From Planctomycetota bacterium (lineage in GTDB: Bacteria > Planctomycetota > Phycisphaerae > UBA1845), in contig JACQFE010000008.1 of the NCBI GenBank assembly GCA_016200265.1, positions 1-64,000 on the forward strand: DNA of 64,000 nt, read 5' to 3'. Below are positions 28,063 through 37,249 of the stretch, piece by piece. Position numbers and translations under genes: made by a program. A model generated the notes under the pieces. The model worked only from the letters and a program-made list of their open reading frames with translations. It was not told the origin of the DNA and searched no databases. Each line of letters opens with the position of its first letter. The first letter of the stretch is position 1.

Positions 28063-28250
28063 CAACTGGACAATCTCTCTTTTCTTTAAAGTCCAGCAAA
28101 ATCACCCAAGAGAATGATGGTAAATAGGACAAATTTTTATTGGCGCTGTAGATAAGAAGCCATTACAATGCTGAAAACGGCGGACCTTATCGGTTCGGCA
28201 TGTTTAGAGTGCGAATGAACTTCCTGCAGTCAGGGAAGTGAATCGCAAGT

Positions 28251-28946
28251 GTGCCTAGGAGCGAGGAAGTCGTGAATCTCCCCCCGACTGAAAAGTGTGC
28301 TCGCCGATCGGCATGGCAAGGTGTCATCTTGTTGGCACCGATTGTCGTGTTAAGTGCATGGCTCACGTCAATCGCCCGCGGTGTAACAACTGATTTTCTG
28401 CTGCGGTGGGTCGCTCTCGTACCACTGTTTATAGCAATCCGCATTTTACCACGATCGCCGGCAGCGGTGTGCGGGGGGCTTTGGGGCTGCTTCATTTATT
28501 TGTTTGTCTTTCGTCACAGCGTCTCCGGGATGAACGTTTCTCATTGGGCGCTTCTGACCGCTGCACCCGCCCTGTTCGCGGGCGTAGCCTCGACCGTCAT
28601 CCGTCGTTTCGGTTTCTATCCGCTTCTGATCGGTCTGGGCTGGGTCGGATTAGAGCTGGCCTTAAGGCCGCTCGCGTTGAGATATGGTTTGCTGTTGTCC
28701 AGTCAGGGCGACAGCCACTTGATGCACACCTTTGGCCAAATCGGCGGCTATTTGTTTGTCGCGTTCCTGTTTGCGGTGATCAACGCGATCGTCGTTGGCG
28801 CATTGACTCAGGCATGCTCGGCGATTCCGCGGTCGTTGCACACTACCATCCCAATTGGACCTGGGTGGGTACTGATTGGCCCCAGCGTCCTTTCGCTATT
28901 TGAGTGTGATTTTCGGCGGAGTCAGCCTCGCGCCCCACCTGCCTGA
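28251..28946 (+). CDS. Lnt-like integral membrane protein (short)
   Basis: 231 residues with six or so membrane segments resembling the N-terminal membrane domain of apolipoprotein N-acyltransferase (WVALVPLFIAI, GLWGCFIYLFVF, LGWVGLELALRPLALRYG, MHTFGQIGGYLFVAFLFAVINAIVVGAL). The nitrilase domain of true Lnt is absent. Start is GTG at 28251, or GTG 28272 with AGGAG upstream. The last 20 residues (LFECDFRRSQPRAPPA) are polar, while the +1 frame at the same place reads YLSVIFGGVSLAPHLPDRL and then stops, so a frameshift near 28900 is possible. Function unknown. Confidence 0.55.
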   Translation: MPRSEEVVNLPPTEKCARRSAWQGVILLAPIVVLSAWLTSIARGVTTDFLLRWVALVPLFIAIRILPRSPAAVCGGLWGCFIYLFVFRHSVSGMNVSHWALLTAAPALFAGVASTVIRRFGFYPLLIGLGWVGLELALRPLALRYGLLLSSQGDSHLMHTFGQIGGYLFVAFLFAVINAIVVGALTQACSAIPRSLHTTIPIGPGWVLIGPSVLSLFECDFRRSQPRAPPA

Positions 28947-29101
28947 TCGATTGTAGAAAATGCCCGGCAATTGTCGCATTCGCGTTTTCGCTCATGCGGC
29001 AAACCGCCAAAGCCAGCTTTATTTGTATCGAATCGGAAGTTTACACGCCGCGCCTTGTGCAGCCGCGGCTCAGAATCCTTAACACGGAGAGGGAGTAGTT
29101 T

Positions 29102-30343
29102 ATGAAAGCTTTGAAAGCAATTTGCGTGGTCGCAATCGCCACAATGGCAACTAACGTACTGGCTCAAGAGAACTTTTCTCACCATACCGGCGCGGCACCG
29201 ATCAATGCCGGCGCCCAAAGGAATGGCGGGACTGTGGTCTATCAAAACGATTTCCCCGAGGCCGATGCCGGGTGCGCGGCCGGCACTTGCGATGGGTGCG
29301 GCGACTTTTTTGTGACCGAAGTGTGGACGGTTGCTTCTACCAATCGAAGATATCTTTCGGACGACATCACGCTCGGAGCCGGGCCGCGACACCTCGTGCG
29401 GTACGACTATCTGGTCTGCGTTGGCACATCCGCGGCGGGGACGACGAATGTCACCAGCGAACTGTGGACGATCAATTCAGACGGACTCGTCGCTGATCAG
29501 CCCGGAGCTCCGATTGCCGGCACTCTGTCAACAACTGCATTGGCATCGGATTCGACAGCGCCCTGTTACTACGTCACTGTGAAAGTGACCCCAAATACAG
29601 TATTGCTCCCGGAGAGCTTCCACATCGTATTGACCACCGATGTGGAGCGAACCACGTTCCCGATCGGAACATATGTGGCCGTGTTGGACACTGCGGAATA
29701 CGGCTCATCCTTGAATCAGTTTCGACGATCGCTCAATGGCGTTAATCCGATTCACGCCAACACCAATGCCGATTGGAGACCGCCGTCGGTCTTTGGTGCT
29801 GCGCCCTTCTGCCCGGTTGCCGGACAACCAAACTGCACGACGGGCTGCACGCCGTATGCTTCGATCTGGGCACACGTGTATGCCGAATCGGTCTGCGGCG
29901 ACGGTGTTGTGGACGGCACTGAACAGTGCGAGCCGCCGGGATCAGGTTGCTGCGACGCGTCATGTAATTTTGTCCTGGCCGGAACGACCTGTAACGCATC
30001 GACCGGCCCTTGCGATCCGGCTGAGGCTTGCACCGGTCAGAGCGGTTCATGTCCAGCGGATACCGGCTTTAGCGTCGGCAATCAATGCCGTGCGTCAACG
30101 GGACCGTGCGATCCGGCTGAGGATTGCGATGGAACCAGCGCTGCGTGCCCAGCGGACGTGCATATTACCCAGTGCATCAGCGGCGATGGCTGCTGCCCAG
30201 CGGGCTGCAACAACAGCAACGATGCTGATTGCCCGCTGGTCGTCCCGACGGTTTCTGAATGGGGCCTTGCCCTCCTGACGCTAATCGGCGTCGTGATGGG
30301 AGCGGTCGTGTTCAGCCGGAAGGCGAATGTCGCCAAGGGTTGA
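29102..30343 (+). CDS. Secreted Cys-rich protein with IPTL-CTERM-type C-terminus
   Basis: 413 residues with a signal peptide (ending TNVLAQ), a beta-rich middle region and a Cys-rich segment (CGDGVVDGTEQC, STGPCDPAEAC, STGPCDPAEDC) that contains two copies of a disintegrin-like unit. The C-terminus has VPTVSEWGLALL followed by a membrane helix and a basic end, the IPTL-CTERM sorting signal pattern, so it is probably sorted to the cell surface. The start has GGAGAGGGAG upstream. A strong terminator follows at 30391-30427. Ligand or role is unknown. Confidence 0.75.
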   Translation: MKALKAICVVAIATMATNVLAQENFSHHTGAAPINAGAQRNGGTVVYQNDFPEADAGCAAGTCDGCGDFFVTEVWTVASTNRRYLSDDITLGAGPRHLVRYDYLVCVGTSAAGTTNVTSELWTINSDGLVADQPGAPIAGTLSTTALASDSTAPCYYVTVKVTPNTVLLPESFHIVLTTDVERTTFPIGTYVAVLDTAEYGSSLNQFRRSLNGVNPIHANTNADWRPPSVFGAAPFCPVAGQPNCTTGCTPYASIWAHVYAESVCGDGVVDGTEQCEPPGSGCCDASCNFVLAGTTCNASTGPCDPAEACTGQSGSCPADTGFSVGNQCRASTGPCDPAEDCDGTSAACPADVHITQCISGDGCCPAGCNNSNDADCPLVVPTVSEWGLALLTLIGVVMGAVVFSRKANVAKG

Positions 30344-30390
30344 TGCTTCGGTTGGTTTCGACCAACCACTAAGTTCGTGATTTACCTGGG

Positions 30391-30427
30391 CCCCCTCTTC
30401 TCTCTTATGAGGAGAGGGGGCTTTTTG
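30391..30427 (+). terminator. Rho-independent terminator after the IPTL-CTERM gene
   Basis: CCCCCTCT pairs with AGAGGGGG around a short loop and is followed by CTTTTTG. Stem and T run are both good. It would separate the IPTL-CTERM gene from proS. Confidence 0.75.
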
Positions 30428-30483
30428 TTGCGCTCCAATTGATGTGTTGCGTTCGCTCGCTCCCAACGTTATTCATTGCACGC

Positions 30484-32211
30484 ATGAAATGGACTGAATT
30501 CTTCATCCCCACGGCGAAGGAATGCCCTGCCGACGCAGTCGTGCCGTCGCATCAATTGATGATCCGTGCGGGGCTAATCAGGCAGGTCGTCGCGGGTGCG
30601 TACACGTATCTCCCGCTTGGCCTGAGGACGCTGCGAAAAGTTGAAACCATCGTCCGCGAGGAAATGAATCGCGCGGGGGCGATCGAGCTGCACATGCCGG
30701 CCATGCACCCCATCGAATGGTGGGAGCAGACCGGTCGAGTGGCCGCGATGGGCGATGTGCTCGTGCGCCTTGCCAGCGTCTCGCCGGATGATTGGCGTTC
30801 GCGGACGTGCCTTGGCCCGACGCACGAAGAAGTCATTACCGAAATCGCACGGGCCTATGTGCGCAGCTACAAGCAGCTTCCGATCAATCTCTACCAGATT
30901 CAGACGAAGTTCCGCGGCGAGGCTCGCCCCAAGAGCGGCGTCCTTCGCACGCGCGAGTTCCTGATGAAGGACGCTTACTCATTCCATCTCACGAAGGAAG
31001 GCTCCGGCGGGCTCGACGAAGGCTATCAGAAAATGTACGAAGCCTACTGTGCAATCTTCAGTCGCTGCGGGCTGCCGTACATCGCAGTGCAGGCCGAATC
31101 CGGTCCTATCGGCGGCGACGCCTCGCACGAATTCATGGTCGCAACGGACGCCGGCGAGGATTACCTCGTACATTCGGAAGACGGCAAATACGCGGCGAAT
31201 CTCGAGCGGGCCGAAGTCGCCGCGGTCATGGACGTAGGACAGGGCGGGAACGCATCACTTAAGGAAGTGCACACTCCCGAACTCAAGACAATTGACGAGG
31301 TCTCGGCGTTCTTGAAGTGCATGCCGCAGCAGATGATCAAGACCATGATCTTCGAGGCCGACGGCGAGCCGCTCGTCGCGCTCGTTCGTGGTGATCATGA
31401 AGTCAACGAAGCTAAGCTCCGCCGCATTGCAGGTATCAAGAAATTGTCCCCCGCCGAGCCGGAGCTGATCCGCGAGGTGACCGGCGCTGAAGTGGGTTTC
31501 GCCGGACCTGTGGGCATCAACTGCCGGATGATCGCCGATCAGGCCGTGACAGTGATGCACGACGCCGTCACGGGGGCCAACAAAACTGATTATCACGTGA
31601 CCGGCGTCAATCCCGAACGCGATTTCCAGATCAAGGAATCCGGCGATATTCGCATGGCCATCCCCGGCGATCGCGCGCCCAACGGCTCCCCGCTGATCTT
31701 CAAAAAGTGCATCGAAATCGGCCATGTTTTCAAGCTCGGAACCAAGTACTCCGTGTCGATGGAGGCCCAATGCCTCGATCATGTAGGCAAGCCCCGCCCG
31801 TTCATCATGGGGTGTTACGGCATCGGCCTGAACCGCATCATGGCCGCCGCGATTGAAGCCTTTCACGACGACAAAGGCATCATCTGGCCCATGTCGATCG
31901 CTCCGTTCCAGGTGGTGATCTGCGCACTCGACATCAAAGATGACGCGGTCATGTCACTCGCCCAGAAACTGCACGATGAGCTGATCGCTTCGGGCATTGA
32001 CGTGATTCTCGATGATCGCGACGCGCGTCCGGGCTTCAAATTCGCCGATGCCGAACTCATCGGCTTCCCGCTGCGAATTACCATTGGCAAGAAAGGACTG
32101 GCCGATGGCTTGATTGAATTGACTGTCCGCCAAACGGGCGAAACGCAGAAGATCAAGCCAGCGGAAGCTGTGGCGAAAGTTCAAGAGTGTGTCGGTGCTG
32201 CTTGCATTTGA
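30484..32211 (+). CDS. proS: Prolyl-tRNA synthetase
   Basis: Charges tRNA-Pro with proline. From ATG 30484 there are 575 residues with class II aaRS motifs: motif 1 around LGLRTLRKVE, motif 2 around FRGEARPKSGVLRTREFLMKD (shortened here to FRGEARPKSG) and motif 3 near GCYGIGLNRIMAA. A YbaK-like editing insertion (MIFEADGEPLVALVRGDHEV) lies between motifs 2 and 3, as in bacterial-type ProS. The C-terminal anticodon-binding domain (FQVVICALDIKD, DRDARPGFKFADAELIGFP) is complete. An upstream ATG (30439) would add a leader with no support. Confidence 0.96.
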   Translation: MKWTEFFIPTAKECPADAVVPSHQLMIRAGLIRQVVAGAYTYLPLGLRTLRKVETIVREEMNRAGAIELHMPAMHPIEWWEQTGRVAAMGDVLVRLASVSPDDWRSRTCLGPTHEEVITEIARAYVRSYKQLPINLYQIQTKFRGEARPKSGVLRTREFLMKDAYSFHLTKEGSGGLDEGYQKMYEAYCAIFSRCGLPYIAVQAESGPIGGDASHEFMVATDAGEDYLVHSEDGKYAANLERAEVAAVMDVGQGGNASLKEVHTPELKTIDEVSAFLKCMPQQMIKTMIFEADGEPLVALVRGDHEVNEAKLRRIAGIKKLSPAEPELIREVTGAEVGFAGPVGINCRMIADQAVTVMHDAVTGANKTDYHVTGVNPERDFQIKESGDIRMAIPGDRAPNGSPLIFKKCIEIGHVFKLGTKYSVSMEAQCLDHVGKPRPFIMGCYGIGLNRIMAAAIEAFHDDKGIIWPMSIAPFQVVICALDIKDDAVMSLAQKLHDELIASGIDVILDDRDARPGFKFADAELIGFPLRITIGKKGLADGLIELTVRQTGETQKIKPAEAVAKVQECVGAACI

Positions 32212-32237
32212 TGAAATCTCGACGCGCGGAATCTTGT

Positions 32238-33479
32238 TTATTCAGATTTGGATTCCTTGTTCGAGAGCTCTTGGGCCAGAAATAGGGCGCCATCCCTGGT
32301 CCGTACAGTTTCGTTGAGTTGTGCGCGGTAGACTTGGTCGAGAATTGCACCCATGCGCGGGCCGGGCGAGATGCCGATTGCTGCAATGTCTTCACCGGAC
32401 AAAAACGGCGGCGGGGCGACGGCGGCGGTAGGAATTTGGGCGGCACGATCTTCCAAGGCTGCAAGTGAGTCGCGGTCGCCACGATGCACGGAATCCATTC
32501 GAAACAAGTCCAGCAGCATTGGCCAGGCGGGATCGGCCATCAGGATTTTCAAGTCGGCCAGTTCGAGTCTGTTGTGCCGGCGAAGCAGCGGTATCGAGCG
32601 AACAAAATAAAGCACTTTGCGCATTTGTTGATTGCTCAATCGAAGAGAGCGGCAGATGCCCTCGACTCCCTTCAGGTTGCAGTCCAACAACATCGCGGCC
32701 AGCGGCACTTCCGGACCGATTTCGCTCGCGGGCAGATGACGAAGTCTTTCGACATCGAGCCGCCATGAATTTTTGTCCGATGGAAGCTCCGGCGAAAGAT
32801 CGTCATTGAGCTCCAAGTCGGCGAGGAGTTTCCATCCGGCAGCTCGCGTCGTGGCTCGAAGCATTTGCTCCAGTTCCTGCCAGATTCGCTCCGGACTGAT
32901 CGCCCGAAGATGAATTCCCAATCGACGAATCGCATCGGCGGAACATGGCTCGATTTCAAATCCCAAACGAGTCGCGAGCCGCGCGCCGCGAAGCATCCGC
33001 AAGTGATCCTCAGCGAAGCGCAAATCGGGATCGCCGATGGTCCGAATGATCCCGGCCCGCAAATCATCCTGGCCGCCGATGTGATCGATGACGCGCTCCT
33101 CGATGGGATCGAAGAACAGACCATTGATGGTGAAATCGCGGCGGCGGGCGTCCTCGATTTCCGTCCCAAATGTGACTTCATCCGGTCGGCGACCGTCAGA
33201 GTAAATCCCGTCGCGGCGAAACGTGGCAACTTCCGTCTGGCAGCCAATCTTCGCAACGACAACGACGCCGAACTTGGCACCCACAAGACGTGCACGAGGA
33301 AAAATCGAGCGGACTTGATCGGGCGTTGCGTCTGTGGCCACGTCGTAGTCCTTCGGCTCCAGATTCAGGAGCCGGTCGCGAACACATCCACCGGCGAGAT
33401 AGGCGACGTGGCCGCGATCGCGCAGACTGCGAATGATCGCCATCGCCGCCCGCCATATATTGTCATTCTTGTCGCTCAT
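32238..33479 (-). CDS. CCA tRNA nucleotidyltransferase / poly(A) polymerase family protein
   Basis: 413 residues of the class II nucleotidyltransferase family. The head domain has LAGGCVRDRLL, the metal-binding DYD (KDYDVATDA), and the RRDFTINGLFFDP and RFAEDHLRMLRGARLATRLGF segments that bind the nucleotide and tRNA. The family adds or repairs the CCA end of tRNAs, or in some members adds poly(A); the sequence does not decide between them. The N-terminal end overlaps rsmD by 17 nt on the same strand. Confidence 0.9.
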   Translation of the reverse strand: MSDKNDNIWRAAMAIIRSLRDRGHVAYLAGGCVRDRLLNLEPKDYDVATDATPDQVRSIFPRARLVGAKFGVVVVAKIGCQTEVATFRRDGIYSDGRRPDEVTFGTEIEDARRRDFTINGLFFDPIEERVIDHIGGQDDLRAGIIRTIGDPDLRFAEDHLRMLRGARLATRLGFEIEPCSADAIRRLGIHLRAISPERIWQELEQMLRATTRAAGWKLLADLELNDDLSPELPSDKNSWRLDVERLRHLPASEIGPEVPLAAMLLDCNLKGVEGICRSLRLSNQQMRKVLYFVRSIPLLRRHNRLELADLKILMADPAWPMLLDLFRMDSVHRGDRDSLAALEDRAAQIPTAAVAPPPFLSGEDIAAIGISPGPRMGAILDQVYRAQLNETVRTRDGALFLAQELSNKESKSE

Positions 33480-34047
33480 GTCGCAGAAAGGTTATGGAAT
33501 TCGTACCGATCGTGCGAATATCGAAGACTCGCCACTTAGAATCGGCCTCCGATTCCAGGACAGAGCCCGACTCGTGGTGCAACACGACGATCGGCGGAGC
33601 ATTCTTCGGCGACGCCAAACGACCCAGAAATCGTGCAATCCGTCCCTCCAGCGTCAGATCCCCGCTATCTCGGTACGGCGGATCGAGGAACATCAGTTCG
33701 AACGGCTCGCCGGACCAGCCGGAAGCCTCACGCCACGCGTCGCCCCGGCAGATTTCTCCATCAGCCTTCAGCGTGACGATGTTTTCCTGAAGCGCCGCCA
33801 GGGCTGTACGGTCTCGTTCGAAAAACACGCACGCCCTAGCCCCTCGCGAGAGCGCCTCCAAACCCACCGATCCGCTGCCCGCGAAGATATCCGCCACGCA
33901 CAACGGCGGCAGCCCGCCCGGCGTGCCATAATACGATGCAAGCACATCGAACACTGTCTGCTTGACTCGATCCGGCATCGGCCTGGTCGTGCCGAAGTTG
34001 GGAACTACCAGAAGCCTCGAGCGCCATGTGCCGGCGATGATACGCAT
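33463..34047 (-). CDS. rsmD: 16S rRNA (guanine-N2-966) methyltransferase
   Basis: 194 residues. It has the RsmD start (MRIIAGTWRSR), the TRPMPDRVKQTVFD segment, the S-adenosylmethionine loop (DIFAGSGSVGLEAL) and the catalytic FLDPPY motif. The enzyme methylates G966 of 16S rRNA in the assembled 30S subunit. Its end overlaps the CCA-transferase gene by 17 nt, so both may be one operon reading away from 34047. Confidence 0.93.
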   Translation of the reverse strand: MRIIAGTWRSRLLVVPNFGTTRPMPDRVKQTVFDVLASYYGTPGGLPPLCVADIFAGSGSVGLEALSRGARACVFFERDRTALAALQENIVTLKADGEICRGDAWREASGWSGEPFELMFLDPPYRDSGDLTLEGRIARFLGRLASPKNAPPIVVLHHESGSVLESEADSKWRVFDIRTIGTNSITFLRHERQE

Positions 34048-34182
34048 CCGTCACTTTTACCATCACCGCAAAGAAACACACACTCGCCAGCACGCACATC
34101 GCTGGAAATCATTTTGGGAACCGCGCCTCGACCTGCTATGATTCAAGGATCGAAAACACCAACGACGAAGCAAGGAAAAACT

Positions 34183-34593
34183 ATGGGTTGCATCTTGTGC
34201 GAGCATTGTACGGCCGCTTGTTGTCGGTATGTAGCCGTTCCTTTGGATAAGCCCCGGAGACCCAAGGACTATGACGACGTCCGCTGGTATCTCATGCACG
34301 ATGGCATTACTGTCTTCATCGAGGACGGCGACTGGTACATTCAGTTTCAAACCAAATGTCGAAATCTACAGCTCGACCATCGGTGCGGAATTTACACCGA
34401 ACGCCCCGTGATCTGCCGCGACTATGAACCCGGCGAGTGCGACTATGTCGGCGGCGGATACGGCTATGAAGCGATTTTCACAAGACCCGAACAAGTGGAT
34501 GATTATTACCAGAAACGAACCGGGAAAAAACTCCCTTCCTCGACGGCCATTGCTTCCCGCGTCGGAAAACGGAAACGAAAGAAGCCGGCGTAA
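34183..34593 (+). CDS. YkgJ-like cysteine-cluster protein
   Basis: 136 residues from ATG 34183 with AAGGAA upstream. The Cys pattern CILCEHCTAACC near the start, then CRNLQLDHRCGIY and RPVICRDYEPGEC, is that of the YkgJ-type CxxxCxxCC family, thought to bind zinc or an Fe-S cluster. The role is unknown. The lipoprotein gene at 34604 starts 10 nt after its stop, so they may be cotranscribed. Confidence 0.75.
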   Translation: MGCILCEHCTAACCRYVAVPLDKPRRPKDYDDVRWYLMHDGITVFIEDGDWYIQFQTKCRNLQLDHRCGIYTERPVICRDYEPGECDYVGGGYGYEAIFTRPEQVDDYYQKRTGKKLPSSTAIASRVGKRKRKKPA

Positions 34594-34603
34594 ACAACGT
34601 GCC

Positions 34604-35359
34604 ATGAATGTTCTTTGTCGCATAGTCCTGTTGATGGTGACACTTTGCGTCGTGTGCCCGGGTTGTATGTCCGGATCGCTGGCGTCCAATACGGGTCCGA
34701 GAGCGCCGGGCGAAAAGTGGTCGACGGATCGGGACCAGTCCGCACATGTCGGCGAATCGGTTCAATTTGACTTTGTTCTCAAGGATTGGAAAGGCGCATT
34801 GGCACCGCCTACCGTCCTGGCGGATTATTGTGTCTTCACCATTGGCACGGACCACATTGCCGTTGAGGCCAGTCCTTTAGGTCATTTTTCCTGCGGGTTT
34901 CGATTCGATTCATTTCATCCCGACAACGTGGTCAACATTGAGGCCGTCGCATATCGACAGCGGGGGGCAAGAGACTGGGTCAAGGCTCGCGGCCAATGGA
35001 TCCAATCGTCAACCCCCGGTGACGAGGCCGATATTTCAGTCGCAAGGGATGCGCTTCGTATGCGCATATATCAGGCGGAATTTGTTCTGAAGGTTTCCCG
35101 GGCCGCCGACGACCCCGATCCGTCCACCGGCCTGCTTCGGTTTTCAACCGACACGGACCGAACCGCGACGTTCGCCCTGGATCGAAATGGGAGTCGGGGA
35201 TTTCGATTGGACGGGCCGGACCCCGATGGATCGTATGTCGTGCGATTCGAGCCGCCGGCGGAAGCACTGGCCCCGACCGGTCGAACCAGCGTCGTGTTCA
35301 CGATCAAAGATCGCGCCGGACAAACGCATGTGTTTGATTCCACAATGGACACTCCCTGA
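34604..35359 (+). CDS. Lipoprotein of unknown function
   Basis: 251 residues from ATG 34604 with a lipoprotein signal and lipobox VVCPGC at about residue 20. The mature part is mostly beta-rich with alternating hydrophobic residues and a long acidic/Pro middle (DDPDPSTGLLRFSTDTD). No known domain is recognised. It follows the YkgJ-like gene by 10 nt and precedes the HYExAFE gene by 23 nt on the same strand. The ribosome binding site is weak. Confidence 0.6.
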   Translation: MNVLCRIVLLMVTLCVVCPGCMSGSLASNTGPRAPGEKWSTDRDQSAHVGESVQFDFVLKDWKGALAPPTVLADYCVFTIGTDHIAVEASPLGHFSCGFRFDSFHPDNVVNIEAVAYRQRGARDWVKARGQWIQSSTPGDEADISVARDALRMRIYQAEFVLKVSRAADDPDPSTGLLRFSTDTDRTATFALDRNGSRGFRLDGPDPDGSYVVRFEPPAEALAPTGRTSVVFTIKDRAGQTHVFDSTMDTP

Positions 35360-35382
35360 AAGGTTCGCGATAATGCCTACGC

Positions 35383-35889
35383 ATGGCGCGACGTTGGATT
35401 CATTATGAGGCCGCCTTCGAGGACTTCGTCCGCAGTCGCGGCTGGCCTTATGTCGCGGTCGATGAAAAGCGAAAAGCGCTGTTCGCCGGCGGGCGCATCA
35501 AGTCATTCGATTATCTTGTGTATCCGCCGGACGGTCCCGCGTGGCTCGCCGACGTGAAAGGCCGAAAGTTTCCTTATGACGTTCGTGGCAGTCGTCGCTA
35601 TTGGGAAAACTGGGTGGCGCGAGACGACCTCGCTGACATGAAAAAATGGGAGAAAGTGTTCGGCGACGGATTTCGAGCAATGCTTGTTTTTGCCTATTGG
35701 ATCCGTTCCGCCCGCTCGCTGGACACATTGCCCCACGTCCACATGTTCCGCGACGAATACTACGCCTTTGTAACCATATCCGCCGCGGAGTATGAGTCTT
35801 ATGCGCGCGATCGCTCCGCCGCTTGGGACACTGTGGCCATGCCCACTAAGCAATTCCGTTCCAGCATCCGGCCTTTAAGCGTCGCCTGA
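35383..35889 (+). CDS. HYExAFE-family protein
   Basis: 168 residues with the family motif at the start (IHYEAAFEDFVRSRG) followed by VAVDEKRK, KSFDYLVYPP, and WLADVKGRKFP. The family is planctomycete-specific. The D...D-x-K arrangement (FDYLVYPP ... LADVKGR) resembles a PD-(D/E)XK nuclease core, which would suggest DNA or RNA cleavage, but this has not been shown here. The rest (YWENWVARDDLADMKKWEKVF) is helical. It lies after the unknown lipoprotein gene. Confidence 0.75.
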   Translation: MARRWIHYEAAFEDFVRSRGWPYVAVDEKRKALFAGGRIKSFDYLVYPPDGPAWLADVKGRKFPYDVRGSRRYWENWVARDDLADMKKWEKVFGDGFRAMLVFAYWIRSARSLDTLPHVHMFRDEYYAFVTISAAEYESYARDRSAAWDTVAMPTKQFRSSIRPLSVA

Positions 35890-35954
35890 TCGAATTGTCT
35901 ATGATGCACCGCCGCCCCTTTACTCAGAGCGGTGGCGGCATAGAATGACCATTG

Positions 35955-36185
35955 ATGAAGCGGATGCGAACGCCAATGGACCGATGCTTGAAGATCACCA
36001 AGATCGCTTGCATTGTCACGCTCTGCGGTTCTTTTTTTGTGAGTTCCGTCGCCTGGGCACAAAAGGTCGGAAGTCTCGCGAAAAATGAAGGCTCCGGCAT
36101 CCTGCCTTGGGCGATCGCTCTCGGCGTCATCATCGTGGCAGCCGCGACGGCGTTCATCAACCCAAAGAGGTCACACCTGGCATGA
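35955..36185 (+). CDS. Small membrane protein, first gene of a three-gene operon
   Basis: 76 residues (ATG 35955; ATG 35976 is also possible) with a signal-like segment ending SVAWAQ and a C-terminal membrane helix (GILPWAIALGVIIVAAATAFI). It is followed without gap by two more small proteins with ATGA overlaps. No domain is recognised. The tight coupling suggests one complex with the next two proteins. Confidence 0.6.
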   Translation: MKRMRTPMDRCLKITKIACIVTLCGSFFVSSVAWAQKVGSLAKNEGSGILPWAIALGVIIVAAATAFINPKRSHLA

Positions 36186-36499
36186 CTTTGAAAACCAACA
36201 CAATCTCCGGGCAACGATTCCGCCGAGTGGCGATCGCGCTCCTCATCGGTGTGAATGTGATTCTCGCCCTCGCGTTGACGATTAGCACACTATCGAGTCC
36301 GGGCGCTTACGCTCAAACCGGCGCCGGTGGGGGTCAATACCTCTTCGCAGCCGCTAAGGTTTCGGGGCGAAGCTCGGATGTGGTTTATGTGCTCGATATT
36401 CCCAGCCAGACGCTTTATGCCTTTTGTCCCGGCCTGCCGCAGCGTAACGAGCTTCAACAAGCCGAACCTCGCGACCTGAAAAAGGACTTCAATCCATGA
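36182..36499 (+). CDS. Small membrane-anchored protein, second gene of the operon
   Basis: 105 residues; ATG 36182 overlaps the stop of the gene before. One N-terminal membrane segment (VAIALLIGVNVILALALTI) is followed by a periplasmic part with VVYVLDIPSQTLYAF, a short motif that is echoed as ALYIIDNATQKMIAYR in the next gene. So the two are likely distant paralogs or partners. No known domain. Confidence 0.65.
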   Translation: MTLKTNTISGQRFRRVAIALLIGVNVILALALTISTLSSPGAYAQTGAGGGQYLFAAAKVSGRSSDVVYVLDIPSQTLYAFCPGLPQRNELQQAEPRDLKKDFNP

Positions 36500-36987
36500 G
36501 CGTGGTCATTCAGCCCCAGAACGAGCAACAAACTAAAGGGTGTCCCACACCAACGGCTGGGAGCCCAATTGCCCGCAGCGAATTCGCGATTGGCGTTCTT
36601 TCAGTCACGGCCGTCGTGCTTTTCGTTAGTCTGCTTCTGGTGCAATCAACGCCTCGCTCCGCACTGGGTAACGGAATGGCCAGCTATGGCGGAAGCTATG
36701 CGATGGGCGTCGGCACACTTTCCATCGCCGATGAGGATGCTCTGTACATCATTGACAACGCCACGCAAAAGATGATCGCATACCGTTTTGATCCCGCCCG
36801 CAACCAGATCAACGTGATGCAGGGCGTCGATCTCGGTGCACTTCGCGGCGTCCGCGGCGCGGCGCCTGCCGCCACGAATCCCGCTAACTCGCCGAACTCA
36901 ACATCCAAACCGCACCGACCGCCGGCGCCGAAACCAAAATCTCCGCCGCCAACGCCGGACCAACCACCGGCTCAGCCGACTCCATAG
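36496..36987 (+). CDS. Membrane-anchored Pro-rich protein, third gene of the operon
   Basis: 163 residues with one membrane segment (FAIGVLSVTAVVLFVSLLLV), the periplasmic motif ALYIIDNATQKMIAYRFD shared in form with the previous gene, and a long Pro/Lys-rich tail (about residues 130-163). Its ATG overlaps the previous stop (ATGA). Pro-rich tails often reach across the periplasm or bind peptidoglycan. Function unknown. Confidence 0.65.
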   Translation: MSVVIQPQNEQQTKGCPTPTAGSPIARSEFAIGVLSVTAVVLFVSLLLVQSTPRSALGNGMASYGGSYAMGVGTLSIADEDALYIIDNATQKMIAYRFDPARNQINVMQGVDLGALRGVRGAAPAATNPANSPNSTSKPHRPPAPKPKSPPPTPDQPPAQPTP

Positions 36988-36997
36988 CCGTTCTTTT

Positions 36998-37151
36998 CAC
37001 CACAGAGGACACCGAGAGCACGGAGAAAGGCAATTCGTCAAGAATATTGCTCGCGGAATAGTACGGACTTCTCGAATCGCGAACGGGACTCCACCGCGCG
37101 CATACCGTCGCCGATTCAAATCCATCTCAGTGCTCTCTGTGCTCTCCGTGG
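36998..37151. repeat. Long inverted repeat with ACAGAG-type arms
   Basis: The left arm (36998-37024, CACCACAGAGGACACCGAGA and CACGGAG) pairs with 37126-37151 (CTCAGTGCTCTCTGTGCTCT and CCGTGG) at 21 of 26 positions. The 100-nt interior shows no gene. It lies between the three-gene operon and the sigma factor gene. Confidence 0.55.
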
Positions 37152-37249
37152 TTTATGAGGACGTTCCCGCCCGATAAGCCGGCCAAAGTTTTGCCGGAAC
37201 TCTTGTAACCGATCGCCGTCCAATTCGTCTAAAGATGCGAAGAGATCGA

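Noticed and set aside
31255-31866. 203-residue antisense frame
   Set aside because: It lies opposite proS and has no signature or ribosome binding site.
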